Below are positions 25,528 to 38,365 of a DNA stretch of 64,000 nucleotides, piece after piece. Numbering within the stretch: position 1 is the first letter of the stretch; each line of letters begins with the position of its first letter. The DNA lies in contig CM035227.1 of assembly GCA_020226215.1 (NCBI GenBank), forward strand, positions 106,809,732 through 106,873,731. Direction: 5' to 3'. A program made the translations under genes and the position numbers. This stretch comes from Sindora glabra (taxonomy: Eukaryota > Streptophyta > Magnoliopsida > Fabales > Fabaceae). The notes below the pieces were generated by a model, which worked only from the letters and a program-made list of their open reading frames with translations, was not told the origin of the DNA and searched no databases.

Positions 25528-28500
25528 TTATTGCTCTTCAGCAGTGAAGTCAGGTTCTGCAGGCTTCTGAAGTAGCATGGGTGGTATTCTCTCCGGCACC
25601 CTCGTCTTCCGCGTGCGGTTACGCCTCAAAGCTCGAAGTGCATTGGCAGCAAACCTGGAGGCATAAATTGTGGCTCCCAGACTTGGTGAGCTACCACCAG
25701 CTTTGGCCAAAGCATCTTGTAGCCTGTTCTCCTCTTCCTGGAGAGACTCTTCGAGTTTCTTCTTAGCATAGCGTCGCCATGCTGCTTGTATAAAACATGC
25801 AGCCCACGTACGCCATTGCTGGGAATAGAACCTGAAGGTGTGGCGTAGCTGCTTGCTATGAAGACGGCGAAATTGAGATGCCACAAATTTCAAGTCATCA
25901 GCTTTAAGAGCAAAGGCTTCAACTTCTTGAAGGGTTTGGACGGTCCTTGTTGAAATGGGAAGGTTGGCTGAGGAATTAGGGTCTAAAGCCCAGGTGAGAA
26001 GCTCCTCTCCACAGAAGTCACCAGCCTTGAGGTACTCAGAGTTAAAGAAGCCTGTTCTTCCCCCATTAGTTGTCACTGTCAATAGCTTGCCCCGCATTAT
26101 GAAAAGCATCTCATCAACGGGATCTCCTTCCCGAACAATGCAGCTTTCTTCTGTGTAAAGCACCGGCTTGAGTCGGTGACACATTGCATCCAACAGTTGA
26201 TCATCCATTTTTTCAAACATGGGCACCTTGAATTCATACAAGACAAGAACTTAGACAAGATCTCGTTATTATTAATAACACGTGGAAACTCGACTAAAGT
26301 CTAGAGGTCGTAAATCTTTTGCAGGATTGCCTATCCAAATTGACAAGACTCTTGAGAAATGGTAGTGAAAATAATTGATGTTTCAACGTAGGAAAAGGAT
26401 AACATAATAAGAAATTCAAGTCTACTTCCTCCTCACACAGTCAGAGCTTCAGTAGAACTCCATTAACACAATATATTCAAAGAAAAAACTCACTCTCATC
26501 AGCAGGGCCAAACAAAGATGACGCTTAATATCCCTTCTCAAGTCCTTGGGAAGATCACAGATCAAACCGTCCTCATCAACACCTCTGGTTTCTTGCCATT
26601 TGTATTGTTCATGTCGTCTGATTCGCTCCCTCAGACTTTCAGGAAGCAATCGATGAGACATCCACTGTTCAGCATCTCTCCTTTTCACTCTCATCTCCTC
26701 CAATCTTGTGGTTGTTGATTGCAAATATGTCTGTTTCAAACCAAGTGCAATTTGCCATAAATTTTAGATATTATCCCCAAAGCGTCCGAGCTTTTGCACA
26801 GAAAATTTAAATCAAATAAAAATATCTAGTACCAACCTGCATATTTCCAATGAGGAATGAAAACAATACCAAACCCGCGATCGAAATGAAAACTGCAAAG
26901 CAAATTTCCCAAACGTAGGTACTTGTTACCAGGTTTTGGCCAAGAGAACTGCAATAAGAAAACCATCCATGAAGTCCCCGGAAGCAGGATGATGGAGCAA
27001 TTATAGACGACAGAATATATACTATAAATATGACACTATCCATAAGCAGGATGAGGGAACCAATTATAGATGACAGAATATATATTCCAAATATGGTTGA
27101 CTAAGACACTTTTTTTTTTCTCCCTCTTCAAAATGTATTTAAAATTCTGACACCCTACATGATTGTAAACAGAAAAATTTCTAATTAGCACTAAAAACTT
27201 AGTAATATTACTCCCATACAATTTCTGCCAAGTATGTTATTTTTCCATCTCATCAATTGGATTTCATGTTAGAAACAATTGATTTTCAGTCAAATTAAAT
27301 TACTGAGATGGAAAAAAATAACTTGGCAAAAATTGTATGGGAGTAACACTGAGTTTTCAGAACTAATATAGCATTAGAAAGTACGGGAGTAACATTGAGT
27401 TTTCAGTACTAATGTAACACCAGAAAATTTTCCATTGCAACACATATAATCTAATATTCAATGAAATATACAGAACTCTTGTTTCAATAAATTTATATGC
27501 TTATTAAGTTACTGAATTATATAGTTAATGATAAATTTTATTAGAAAGCTTAATTTTAATTTGTAAAATTATTTTTCGCTTCTTTTTTCCCCCTTCTTTC
27601 TCGTCTATCATAAATAACTTCATAAATTTTGAACTTTATCATCTTTACAAAACAACTGATTTTCTATAACATTTCAAATTTACTTTGATTTTAAAGCTAG
27701 TATATTTTCCATTTAAAATAAATGCAAACAGTATTTACACTTAATATTTTTACCTTTGTATATAAAACTCAATTAAAATTTAAATACATAATGTACTGTA
27801 ACTTTTATTATTATATATGAATCTTAACAAATTACTTGTTATATATAAATATTAAATATATTTTCTTTATTTTCTTGGTCCTACATTAAGTACCAAATTG
27901 GCCCCCTCAAAAATCTAAGTCAAGATCAGCCACTGCCAACATATCATACAAAAACCACTCAAAAGTGACCATGCATGTACTGCAGCTGAAAGAAACTTGC
28001 TAACTCACTTAACAGAAGAGCAACTAACTACCAAAGACAAATCAACATATTTCAAAAAGGAAAATTCTCTCAGAATTTAAAAGAAATATCTATATATAAT
28101 GAAAAAGGATTTATGAAACACACCTCAAATTTCTAAGTCCCCACCAAAAGCAGTAAAAGAACTTCACAGGGAAATCAGTTGTTCCCACAACACCAGATTG
28201 GAGGCCATCAAGGAAAATTCCAAAATCAAACAGAGTTGTATTGACAGCTCCATCCTGTATTGGGCAAGAATCATTCAAGAATGATATAATTGTGTCCAAC
28301 CCTTGTCGATGATCATCACAATACAGGTATGTTTTCAAACATGTAGCATTCTGACGACAAGCTTCTTGCCAGCATGTGGTTTCTCTTTCTACTGAAAACA
28401 AGTACCAAAATGCACCAATAACCTAAATGCAAAAAACAACTTAATAATCAGAAAGATATGAAGATGAGCAAAGTTTTCACTTTCATTATATTATATAATA

Positions 28501-30437
28501 CAATTCATGGAATAAAATGAAATCTCTCGGTTGAACCTGCAACACAAATTGGATCTAAAAGGGAAAATAAAACAGCTTCGTTAGTTAAAAAGAAAATTCA
28601 GAGGAGAAAAAAAAACTTACGTGACTTGCAAGCATATAAAGAAAGAGATTAAATGCAGCTCCAGCCCAGGCAGTTTCAGTGAGGATGCCAGAGGTCCTTG
28701 TAACTTCATTATATAATGGAATCATTCGTAAAAACCTTGGTATATATTGGAAGAAAACAATAAATTTCAGCAAGGTCTTCGTATTTAGTGATTTAAAGCC
28801 TCTCATCTTTGGAATGACAATTAGAATCACCACCTAACAATATTTGAGCAAGCTGAGTTAAGAACCATCAGAGAACAAGCTTATGAATGACTACAACAAA
28901 ATACAATTTGATATCTAAAGCCCCCATTTCAATACCCAAAAGATACTTGATTTGGAAGCTTACAGTCATACACCAATTTCCATTATATATCTCTTGGGGT
29001 ATCTGCATGTGTTGATGTGGGAATACACCAATGCAGAGGTTGGTAAATTAAGGACAGCAAAAGGACTGTCATTCTTAATCTGAGGGTGAGAAAGGGATGG
29101 GGTGAGACAGCATGTGAAATGAATAGTTGCACTACACTCAACACACACCCATTAACCCATAGTTTATGATCTCATGAAATCCACCATTTATTAATACATA
29201 GTTCGAAATTTTCAAACTGTATGAGCTTAAAGGGATATAAGTCAAAGAATGTAAGGGCTTACCTGTGGAAGGGGGAGAACCGCAAGAATGTCAATTAAGA
29301 AGTATGATGACAGATACCTCTTTGCTATTTCCCAAGTATCTTCAACTAGAACACCTCTTCCAAATACTCGAGAAGAGGGAGCAATGAATCCAGTGCGAAA
29401 TTGGAAAATTATGTGAATTATATAAAAAATATCAGAGAAAGATCTTAAGACAGTTGCTGTGATCTGCATCTTGCTGTCCAATGAAAGGCATTTCTTGTCA
29501 TCATCAATGATGGGGATATAAAAGAACAAAGGATCTAGTGATACTGCAATAATACATGATAATACAAATATCTTGTTCCACTTTTGAAGGAATGGGCCCT
29601 GTGGATCAAGGATTTTCTTTCTAGAACTGAAACTTCTTGCCAAAGCGCTATTATATGGAAAAGATCTGAATGATTTTCGAAATCTCTTCATACTCTCAGA
29701 ACCAGATACGAAGCCTCTATGAAACTTATCAGAAAATGAACTTAGTGCAGTTCTAATCCTTGCTGAGTGTGTCCTGTTATTAGCAGGATATTGGCTCTCA
29801 GAACTTTTATCTGAATTCCAATCCTGAAACCTGAACATTATATTATATAATGATTCAATATCAGCCCATGATTCTAACTTTGCTTGGAACAAAGATGTAA
29901 GAGACATACAAAGTGCTAATTAAGGCATAAAGCTTTTGAAACTACAAGCAGTCACGACTTGGGAAGCTCAAAGCATTTTGATGTCAATGAGAGATTACTT
30001 AAAAATGTGGTACTGAAAGTGAAAGGATCATGGCACGTTCTTTAGACTTCGCCAGCAACATTTGGTCACAGATTCAAGAAGAGTACATATGGTAGTGCTT
30101 CATAGTGCCTGGGAAAATCCAATTGTTTGCTGGGGGAAGTCATCGAATGTAGCAGGCAGATGGCCACGGAGGGGTAGAAAGAAAACGTAGAGTGTGCAAA
30201 AACAGACAAAAGGAAATATATGGTTTGATTTGATGACTTATTTCAAACTTCAAATACCAAAAGCTACATTAACAGTCAAGCACCATTCACAACAAATTGA
30301 TTGTCATTTCTTCACTTGCTTCCAAACATAATTAAAATGCTTGCATAGAAAATTCAGAGTGCCATAAAATGAGTGATAGTAAATTAGGCAAGGTATCTTT
30401 AGACTAACCTTACAAACTTATCTTGCTGAAAATTCAT
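25528..30437 (-). CDS. CNGC1: Cyclic nucleotide-gated cation channel, group I (CNGC1-like), 7 coding exons, 718 aa
   Basis: This is a plasma-membrane, cyclic-nucleotide and calmodulin-regulated cation channel subunit of the plant CNGC family. Coding exons on the - strand: 30437-30409, 29830-29263, 28833-28621, 28422-28124, 26948-26837, 26730-26494 and 26226-25528 (2157 nt including TAA), all with GT-AG borders and consistent phase. Residues about 83-420 hold the six membrane segments, starting at WNKIFVLSCIIAVSLDPLFF, with an S4-type segment around FFQYIPRFLRMIPLY. The pore signature FWWGLRNLSSLGQN (GQN filter at 373-375) spans the exon 4/5 junction. The cyclic-nucleotide-binding domain occupies about 487-600, with the phosphate cassette GDFCGEELLTWAL at 555-567. 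A calmodulin-binding helix and IQ motif (FIQAAWRRYAKKK, 631-643) follow. N-terminal MNFQQDKFVRFQDW and C-terminal MLLQKPAEPDF match Arabidopsis CNGC1 closely. Length is as expected (about 716 aa). Orthology to CNGC1 itself rather than another group I member is inferred from similarity and gene order. Confidence 0.93.
27170..27432. repeat. Foldback/MITE-like inverted repeat inside CNGC intron 4
   Basis: Arms at about 27170-27253 and 27303-27385 are near-perfect reverse complements over their inner ~45 bp: CTCCCATACAATTTCTGCCA is matched by TGGCAAAAATTGTATGGGAG. The inner spacer is about 50 bp. The right arm is partly duplicated again at about 27382-27432 (GTACGGGAGTAACATTGAG). The element lies wholly within the intron between the exon ending at 28124 and the exon starting at 26948, so it does not alter the protein. 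I cannot assign it to a named family. Confidence 0.7.
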
Positions 30438-30439
30438 AT
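30409..30439 (-). other. 31-nt mini-exon carrying the CNGC start codon
   Basis: On the - strand, an acceptor CTACAG precedes AT followed by the ATG at 30437. The exon ends in ...GTAAG before the donor GTTAGT at 30408. It encodes MNFQQDKFV plus two bases of an Arg codon, completed by the first base of the next exon at 29830 (TTCAG acceptor). The joined N terminus, MNFQQDKFVRFQDW, aligns with the known CNGC1 N terminus. Reading straight through the intron instead starts at 29907 or 29838 and adds residues with no family similarity. I therefore prefer the mini-exon. Confidence 0.85.
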
Positions 30440-31470
30440 CTGTAGCGTAGATTAGAAACAACGTGGAAATTATAACTGGCCTTCAAAATCTCACTGAATT
30501 TTCAGAGCTTCTTCGTGCCCCCCACATCCCACAACTTACTCCCGAGGCTAAGACAATATTAACAGATACTTCAAATATGTAAGATAATCCCATTTCCAAT
30601 TATAACTCAATATCAATTGAATATAACAGTTGCACCTTGTGCCGGCACAAATGACCTTAATAATAATAATAATAATTTTTTTTTAAAAAAAGGAAGTTCA
30701 TTAAAAAAAATTGTAATAATGGAATTTGTACTATCTAATAATTCAAATTAAAGTAATCATCAACAATCCACTTCCACCGATGATGCATCCACATGTAAAC
30801 ATCATCAAAAAAGCAATTACAGTGACTTCAAAAATTAAACATCAATATGCAAAACAGATACTCAAAATAGCATCTTATTAATCTAATCAAGACTTAAATT
30901 CAAATGATGAATGTACTCTCGGACTGCAACTTCTTACAAAATGAGGAATACAAATTTGAACTTTACATCCAATAAATCTTCCAAAGCCTTAAAATCCAAC
31001 ATATATACAATTATTTTCAAATTCCATATCCGGTAAGGAGCCAGAGAAGCAATAAAACAAGAGAGTCAAACCGAAACTGGGATGAAAACAAGAGCAAACG
31101 GAAAAACAATTAAAAATGAAAATAATCACGATGAGGAATATTAAAGAAAGTAGAAGAAAAAGGGTTACCCAAAAAAGTCTCAGAAGTTCAGCAATCGAAG
31201 AAGTGTATGAGAAAATTAAAGCAAAACCAGAAAGTATTGAGACAGATAAAGAAGAGGGATGAGGAAGAGGAAATTTCGAGGAAAGCACAAGGGATGCGAC
31301 TGCTTCACAGTCGTTTTGGTTGTTCAAAAGTAAGAATTAAAAAATAAAAATGAAAGCTTCGGTTTTTACAGGGACGAAGAGAGAGAGAGAGTGGAAGGAG
31401 ACGACTCCAAGTTGGCCATGGGGGCATGAAATTCTTGCCTGTCGCGGGCCCACATCTTACATTTAAATTT
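30440..31470 (-). promoter_or_regulatory. CNGC 5' leader, leader intron and core promoter (inferred)
   Basis: Upstream of the mini-exon, a leader intron likely runs from a donor GTAACC at 31168 to the acceptor ending at 30440. The leader exon would then span roughly 31390-31169. On the sense strand the leader begins near a CT-rich tract (CTCTCTCTCTCT, about 31378-31394), typical of plant transcription starts. A TTTAAAT stretch near 31463 could act as the TATA element. Exact transcription start and splicing are inferred from consensus only. The small ORFs in this stretch are not conserved and were not called. Confidence 0.45.
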
Positions 31471-31968
31471 GTTTTGTTGGAGTGCGAATGCAATGTCTGC
31501 GTTCGTTTGACCAATTAGCAAGTCCGATCGCGAGATAAATTTTTGGACAGCATTACAAGTTACTAGGTTTCACATGATTATTTTTATTATTAAAATAAAA
31601 AATTAAATTTAAAAATAAAAACTTTAATTTATTAAAGATAATTTAATAATAAAATATTTATCCTTTTAACCTAATTGAATTTTACAGTAATTTTTGAATG
31701 AAATTTTACTAACAACTCCAATATACTATTAGCATCCTACTTGATAGGCTTAAACAAACATTTCCTTCTTTTCATTTTTTGCTACGAAATTTTTTTTTTC
31801 CATTACTTTGGATCCCTTGATTTTCAAAGGAATTTGAGAGAGTAAATTTAAGAGGAATATATAAAATAGTGAATTTTAATAAAAATATATTCCTATATCT
31901 TTTTAAATTGAAATTTTTTGAGTAATTTTAGATCCAAATCTTGATTGATGTTACAAACTCATTTTCTT

Positions 31969-32136
31969 AAAATACTTATTAACTTACTGGCGCCTGTAGT
32001 TCAGTGGCAAAGGTTTGGAGCACCTTAAAATGTGGTGTAAGAGGGCAGCAGTCCGAATCCTACCCAACCCCTTCCCCCTCCTCCAACCGCTACCCCCCCC
32101 CCCCTTCCCTTGATAAAAAAAAATACTTATTAACTT
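31969..32136 (+). mobile_element. tRNA-derived SINE with perfect 17-bp target-site duplication
   Basis: The body spans 31986-32119 and is flanked by identical 17-bp duplications AAAATACTTATTAACTT at 31969-31985 and 32120-32136. It begins with a tRNA-like head containing box A (TGTAGTTCAGTGGCAAAGG, 31995-32013) and box B (AGTCCGAATCCTACC, 32050-32064). A C-rich region including C12 (32093-32104) and a short A tail follow. The perfect duplication and A tail are the hallmarks of LINE-mediated retroposition. At about 134 bp it is short but within the SINE range. It lies in intergenic DNA 0.5 kb upstream of the CNGC promoter. Confidence 0.85.
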
Positions 32137-34877
32137 TCTTCTAAATATGTTATAAAGATACTCAGATCCATAATTTTATGATATGAAAACCGAAATGTGA
32201 TGTTAAAATTAGACTCTGTTAGCATATATGCTTTTTAACTTTTAAATTTCATGTATGATCCGTATCTAACATTTTACATTATTAATAAACATAAAAATAA
32301 TATATAATTGAAAATCTAATAATAATTAAAGATTTTAATAGTATTTTAATGACATAATAATATAATGATAGATAACAATAATGAAACAAATTTAAATGCA
32401 TGCTTTTATTAGGGAGTACATAAGGTATTAAAAGTTAAAATTAAAATGTTATTTAAAATTATATGGGACTTAAAAAAACGTTAATAAAATTTTCAAGCCT
32501 TCTATGCAAACCAGTTAGTTCAAGCATGCATAGAAGTAAACTCCGTCCTGTTAAACTCTCCGTTTGTACGATGAAGAAACACCGGTGATAACAAATGGTG
32601 ATTTGTTGGAAAAGGTTTCCTATCTAAGTCAGTATAAAAATAGAACATTGATAAAAAAAAAGAAATTATGAGTAATAATTTAAGGTCAGAAGCTTAAATT
32701 TGTTACCTTACATAGTTGTGCACTAAGACCTAAAATTATTTAGGTAAATAACATTGAATGATCAGTAGTTATATTGATGGTTGATGTGGTGAGGCTTTGG
32801 TACAGATTCCTTTCAAATGCCATACTAACAAATTATTTGATTTAGGATCTAGGATTTGAGATTTAGAATTTAGTTAGCTATTATTTCAAAAATAGAATTT
32901 TTTGAGAAGTTTTACTTCCCACAAAACAAGAGAAGTTATTTTTGCATCTACCCCTAAGTAAATTTTATTTTTTATATTATTTATAAATATAATGATAAAA
33001 TTATTCTCATTAAATTTAATTGATAATAACTAAAATTTATTATTTTATACTATAATAATAATAGAGATATAATAATTATTTTATTAATACTTTCTAAAAT
33101 ATTTAAAATTCAACTAAAAAAGATATAGAAAGTTACTTTCCAAAAAAATATCACTTCCTATATACTAATCAAATAATTTTAAGTACTTATCAAAAAATTC
33201 ACAGAAAAAATTATTTCTTAAAAAATTCAATTTTCTACGAGAAGTATTTTCTTACGTGAATAAAACGACTTCTATGACTTTAGAAACACCCTCACAAAAG
33301 TGCCCTGCTAGATACCCTATATTACTATTAAAGATTAATTCCATACTAAGTCCTTATTTCATGAAGTGCTTGTGTCTTGCCAAGGAGTAGACATGATGAT
33401 CGAGTTGCAGGACGATGGTGTAAGCAAAATAGAAAACAAGAATGTCATGTTTGTAAGGAGAGTTCCAATGCTAATCTTGACGATAAAGTAGAAGCAGTGA
33501 TTTTATAAAATAGTAATATATTAATATCAAATACTATTTATTCGAGGTAGTGTGCATACAAATGAATGCTCTAGTTCACAAAGTCATCCTTATAACCCAA
33601 TTTCACAATGCATATAGTTTTAATTTTGGGCAAAACTTTACACAAAAATCTAAGTATTATAGGAAAGTTTTATGGCACAAATTCGGCAGGAAGTTGACTA
33701 TGTGCATTTTTATTTTAATTTTCCCCATTTTAGGGTATTTGCTTATGTAAGTTTGATCAAAATAATTTGTTCCATATAAATAGTTAATCACATAACTATA
33801 ATAGTTGAATTTTTATTAGGGGTAATATATCTATTAAGATAAATTTTTATATGCTTCAATTAGATTATGTATCCTTAATCATGATTAATAAATGAATGAC
33901 ATATTAAAATTATACTAATTGGTTTTTTATCTTTATATTAATGTAATATGATTATTAGAATAAATTTTTGTATGCTTCAATATATATATAAATAAATGAT
34001 AATGTAAAACTTATTTATAATGATAATAAATCAAATTTAAATATATAAATTTGGGAAATATTCATTGCTAATGGATATTTTTCTAACCCTAGTCTCAATG
34101 CACGTTTATTCTGTTTTCTGATTTTTTTCTTCTTTTTTGGGTGTGAAGTTGATCGTGTGAAACAATCGTTTGACAAGTTCAAAATGCAGCTAATTTTTTA
34201 TGCAACAAGTTGAATTTTTGGTTAACTAATTTAGATGACAATAGAAAATAGAAAATACTATATTAAATAAACAAGTTCGGTCGTTGAGAGGATTATGGGA
34301 TTGGATAGAACATCAATAGATAAGAAAGAGGAAATTAGGCTGGTTTGTATCATTGACTTTGAATGAAAAGGTCAAAACACCCCGGGGAATCTTCTTGTTG
34401 GTTGTCTGACTTTTGCACGGAAAAATATGCCGTTTCCTAATTTGGTCTTTGATTGGATCAGCTTTTAGAAAATTTTATTTATATGTATATTATTAAAAAA
34501 TAATATGTTGTTTGTATTTATAATTAAAATAATTAATAATATTATGAAATAAAATTTAATATTAAATTTTAAATATAAATTAAGAATTATTATTAAATAT
34601 AAAATAAGATTCATTTATAAAATTAAATTCAATAGATATAAAAGATTTAAAATTTATTTTTAGTAAATATATAATTTTTAAAAAGTGAGACATATAACCA
34701 TGGCAAAAAAAATTACAAGTATTGAAAACAAAATTTGAAATTAAATTCTAAATCTTTTATATTCATTGAATTAAAATTTACGAATTTACTTCATCATTTT
34801 ATATATTAATTTGCCTAATTTTTAATATATATTAGCTCAGCTCTTGTGCGATGCATGATATTCTTTTTTTAATCAAA

Positions 34878-34951
<74 letters not shown>

Positions 34952-37240
34952 AGATACATTTCATGTTTCACATATAAATATTATCAAAATTAATATAATT
35001 TATATAATTAAAAATTATAATTAAAAACATAAAAATATACATATATTTAAATACATACATTGTTCCTCTACTCTAAATTTTTCTATAAAAATATTCTATT
35101 TTATAAAAAATTTAATGTAAGATATTAAAATTAGTAATCAAATAAAAAATTAAAGTATGAAAGATCATATACTAAATTATGTCAAATCAACATATTTTAA
35201 AATTAATTTAAAGCATAATAATCATTTTTTAACCAATGAACACATTATGACTTATTATATATGAATATTATAATAATTTATAATATGGGCAGATACAAAT
35301 AATTTATTAAAAATATAAAATATATTTGGATAAAAATAAATAATTATAAAATTTTTAAGATAAATATTAAATATGATTTAGTAGTAAATTGTGAAATTTT
35401 TTTATGTATTTAAAAGAGGATATAATATTAAATAATTGTAATATATTAACTTAAAAATAAATTAGTTTAATAAAATATAAAAATAGTAGATATTTTATTA
35501 AATATTCTTTAACATGAATTTTTTAAAGATTTTTTTAGGAGAGAAATTTGTAGGTAGAAGAATTTTCGAGGAAGATATTATAAATAGCAATATTGAGTCA
35601 TAGTGATAGAATGAAATAAATTTTGATTTAAAAATGAATTTAATTTTCTTAAATTTTCTATATTTAATATTAAATAATTAAAATATTTTCCTTTGTAGTA
35701 CTATTTTATAATTTTATTTGATGAGAATATTTTCCGTTACACAACTGGGGCCTAAAAGTCAAAATGACTTAAAGTTGATTCTTTAGTTAATTAGAGTTAA
35801 TCACAACAACAAATTCACATATTTAACATAATCAACTTGTTATGTATTTATTTAACATGTTAATTACATGTTAGATTTACTGAGTTAATATATCCTCGAT
35901 CCTCGATCCTTCCTTTTATTATAACAACTCTCGTAATAATTCTTCATTTTTCATTGATTTAAACGTGAATGTAGAGAAAAGAAAAGGTCAAATATTATAT
36001 TTTTAAGGTTGATAGCCCATTCTTTGATAACCATAATTGCATATGGTATAAAAAAAAATTAAATTGACACATTGATGATTTTGCTGACTTTAGCTGATAA
36101 TTGATAGAAAGGATTATTTTACGTCACTTCTAGTAACATTTGAACTAAAATGATAATAAAAATCTTTTAGAAATCAAATTAAAATTCTATGTATTTTTTA
36201 AGGAAAAATGATTAATTTCTAAGAAAATTACAGTAATACTAAAAACCTTACTATTTTTTTTTATTTTGATGGATAAAAAATTATCTACTTAGTTTTAAGA
36301 TGTCACTTTACTATGCTTAAAATATAATATTATCAAAATAGGCATCTATTTGACTTCATATGCACTGAGTGAACCTTCCTGGAGATGCTTAATCTCCTAT
36401 TCCATCAAAAAATAATAAAGTCAAAAATGGCGGGTGTGAAATATCAATATTTTTTAGGATCAAAATAGTGGTTTTCTCTAAGATGCCATACAGTGAAATA
36501 TATAAAATTGAGGAAAATTCCAAAGAACTTTGCCCATTTTAGTTGGGCGCAGCCACAGCATCTAGAAGTTTTATCCCAGATCTTTGCAAACATTCTCATT
36601 ATTTAAAAAATAACAATGCTATATAAATTTAAAATAAGAATTAAAATTAAATTTCAAATATAAATCAATAATTATTAATTAATATAGAATGGTAGGATAA
36701 ATTTATAAAATTTAGTTCAATAGATATAAATTATTTAAAATTTAATTTTGAATATCGCTTTTTGTACCTATAATATTTTTGTTTAAAAAAAAAAGAAAAT
36801 TTAGCAATTTTTGCGTTTCCAATTTCGTCTCTAATAGTGATAGCAAACTAATTTTTTCATTTTTTTTCACGCTCAACTTTTTTGCTTATCAACCTAGAAA
36901 AATAAGTTGATCAAAGAATCATAGACACAGTGGAATAGTTTTTTCTTTTTTTCTTTTAATAGATTCATATAATTTTCCGCAGTAGCAGTCATATGTATAA
37001 AAAAATAATATTTCTTTATAACCCATTATGAATTCCGATTTTTAAAAGAAACTGCAAAACATGAAAGCACTATCAACGGACGGTGGAATGAGGCATATTA
37101 CAGGCTTTCGATGTTTAAATTAATAATCTTGTAGGAGGGAACAATGTATAAATAAGAGTATGAATGAATTCCCGTTTTGCAGGGTATGTACCTAGCGCAT
37201 ATAGGGATGTTATCTCAAGCTTCAATGGTAAGATGTGATT
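32137..37240. other. AT-rich intergenic DNA between SINE and MITE-like element
   Basis: Only the AT microsatellite near 34.9 kb and scattered short symmetry are visible. A stretch at about 33355-33500 looks more gene-like in composition but has no recognisable domain. No gene is supported. Confidence 0.45.
34881..34947. repeat. (AT)n microsatellite
   Basis: About 33 AT dinucleotides in AT-rich intergenic DNA. Confidence 0.95.
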
Positions 37241-37244
37241 TAAG

Positions 37245-37580
37245 GTATGTTTGAATATATTTTTATTTTGCTATTTTTAAAATTATTTTTTATTTTCAAA
37301 TTATTTACAGATTGAAAAAAATAAGGAATAGAGAATGTTTGGTGAAGCAAATAAGGAATAAGGAAAAATTTTATGCAATTACAAAATTGTCATCGTGAAC
37401 AAAAAAAATCAAGAAAATATTAAAAAGTTGTTTCTATTTTTCTATATTTAAATTACATATTTGAAATTATAATTGTTAAAAATAACCTATAAAAATAATT
37501 ATCCAAACAACAACTTCTATTTTTAAAAACATAAAAATACACATTTATTTTTAAAAATAATAAACAAACAAATTTTTAAT
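37245..37580. mobile_element. MITE-like element with A/T-rich inverted ends
   Basis: The left end GTATGTTTGAATATATTTTTATTTT and the right end AATAATAAACAAACAAAT are roughly inverted (TTTG...ATTTTTA versus TAAAAAT...CAAA), bracketing about 330 bp without an ORF. The form TTTG(T)TT...AACAAA is common among small plant DNA transposons. Target duplication not found. Confidence 0.35.
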
Positions 37581-38170
37581 AACCTATTACTGTCGCAAAT
37601 GTATAGACCTATATGGGTGTATGTAAGCTTGATAAACATTGGATTGTAAAGTTGAGATGGGCTAATCATGGATTAGTTAAGCTAAGTCAAATTGACTGAA
37701 TCTAGGTTGGTTAGAAATTAAGGTATTATCACTTGCCCTTCCTTGCTCTAAAAAGAAGTTGGTAATGTCGTTCAAGACAAAGTTCTTATATACCGAGAAA
37801 ATGGCAAACACTTAGAGTTATAGGTTGGTGGATACTCGAACTAACTAAAGGAGATTTGTTTGGGACTATAAGAGCTTTGATAGTTTGAGCTTTGATTACT
37901 TCATATTTAAAGCTTATGGTGGCTATGACTTAATATTGAAAGAGGCACTCAAGTTTATATGTTAAAGAAGCCATTCAAGCTTGATTTTGCTCTCATGGCT
38001 CTCTTTATGCTAAAGGGGTTGTTCACTCTTGACCTTAAGCTCATGGATCAATCTTCATGTCAAGGAAACTATTTGAGCTCGTAGGTCACTCTTAATGTTG
38101 AAAAGGTTATTTAGGCTAGAATTTATATTAAGAAAGCCACTTGAACTAAGATTTAGTGTTGAGAGATTTG

Positions 38171-38365
38171 AGGTGCTAAGGACATGCTCTGGTTTTTTAA
38201 GATATTGAAAGTTGCTTGACCTTCAAAATATAGCTAAGTGTTACTTAAGCCTTAATATATCAAAAGTACTAAGGATATGCTTGGGGTTTTTAGGATACCA
38301 AAGGTTGCTCGCCTTTCAAGATATTGCTAAACGTTGCTCAAGCTTTGATATATCAAAGATTACTT
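38171..38365. repeat. ~93-bp tandem repeat, two copies
   Basis: Units at about 38173 and 38266 share (G/A)(T)(G/A)CTAAGGA(C/T)ATGCT(C/T)(T)GG, GATA(T/C)(T/C)(G/A)AA(A/G)GTTGCT, TTCAA(A/G)ATAT, GCT(C/A)AA...GTT(A/G)CT(T/C)AA and ATATATCAAA. They belong to a longer repetitive stretch (about 37600-38420) with recurring CTCAAG/AAGCTT and 'GAAGCCA(C/T)T' phrases, probably retrotransposon-derived. Confidence 0.55.

Noticed and set aside
25581..26158. Several ORFs opposite to or overlapping the last CNGC exon
   Set aside because: Shadow frames of a highly conserved CNGC coding exon.
29242..29907. CNGC start at 29907 giving an extra 23-residue N terminus
   Set aside because: The extension is intron sequence; a mini-exon at 30439-30409 splices in phase and restores the family N terminus.
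30989..31514. Ser/Leu/Phe-rich ORFs upstream of CNGC on the - strand
   Set aside because: They lie in the leader exon, leader intron and promoter; no domain, and the first coding exon is downstream.
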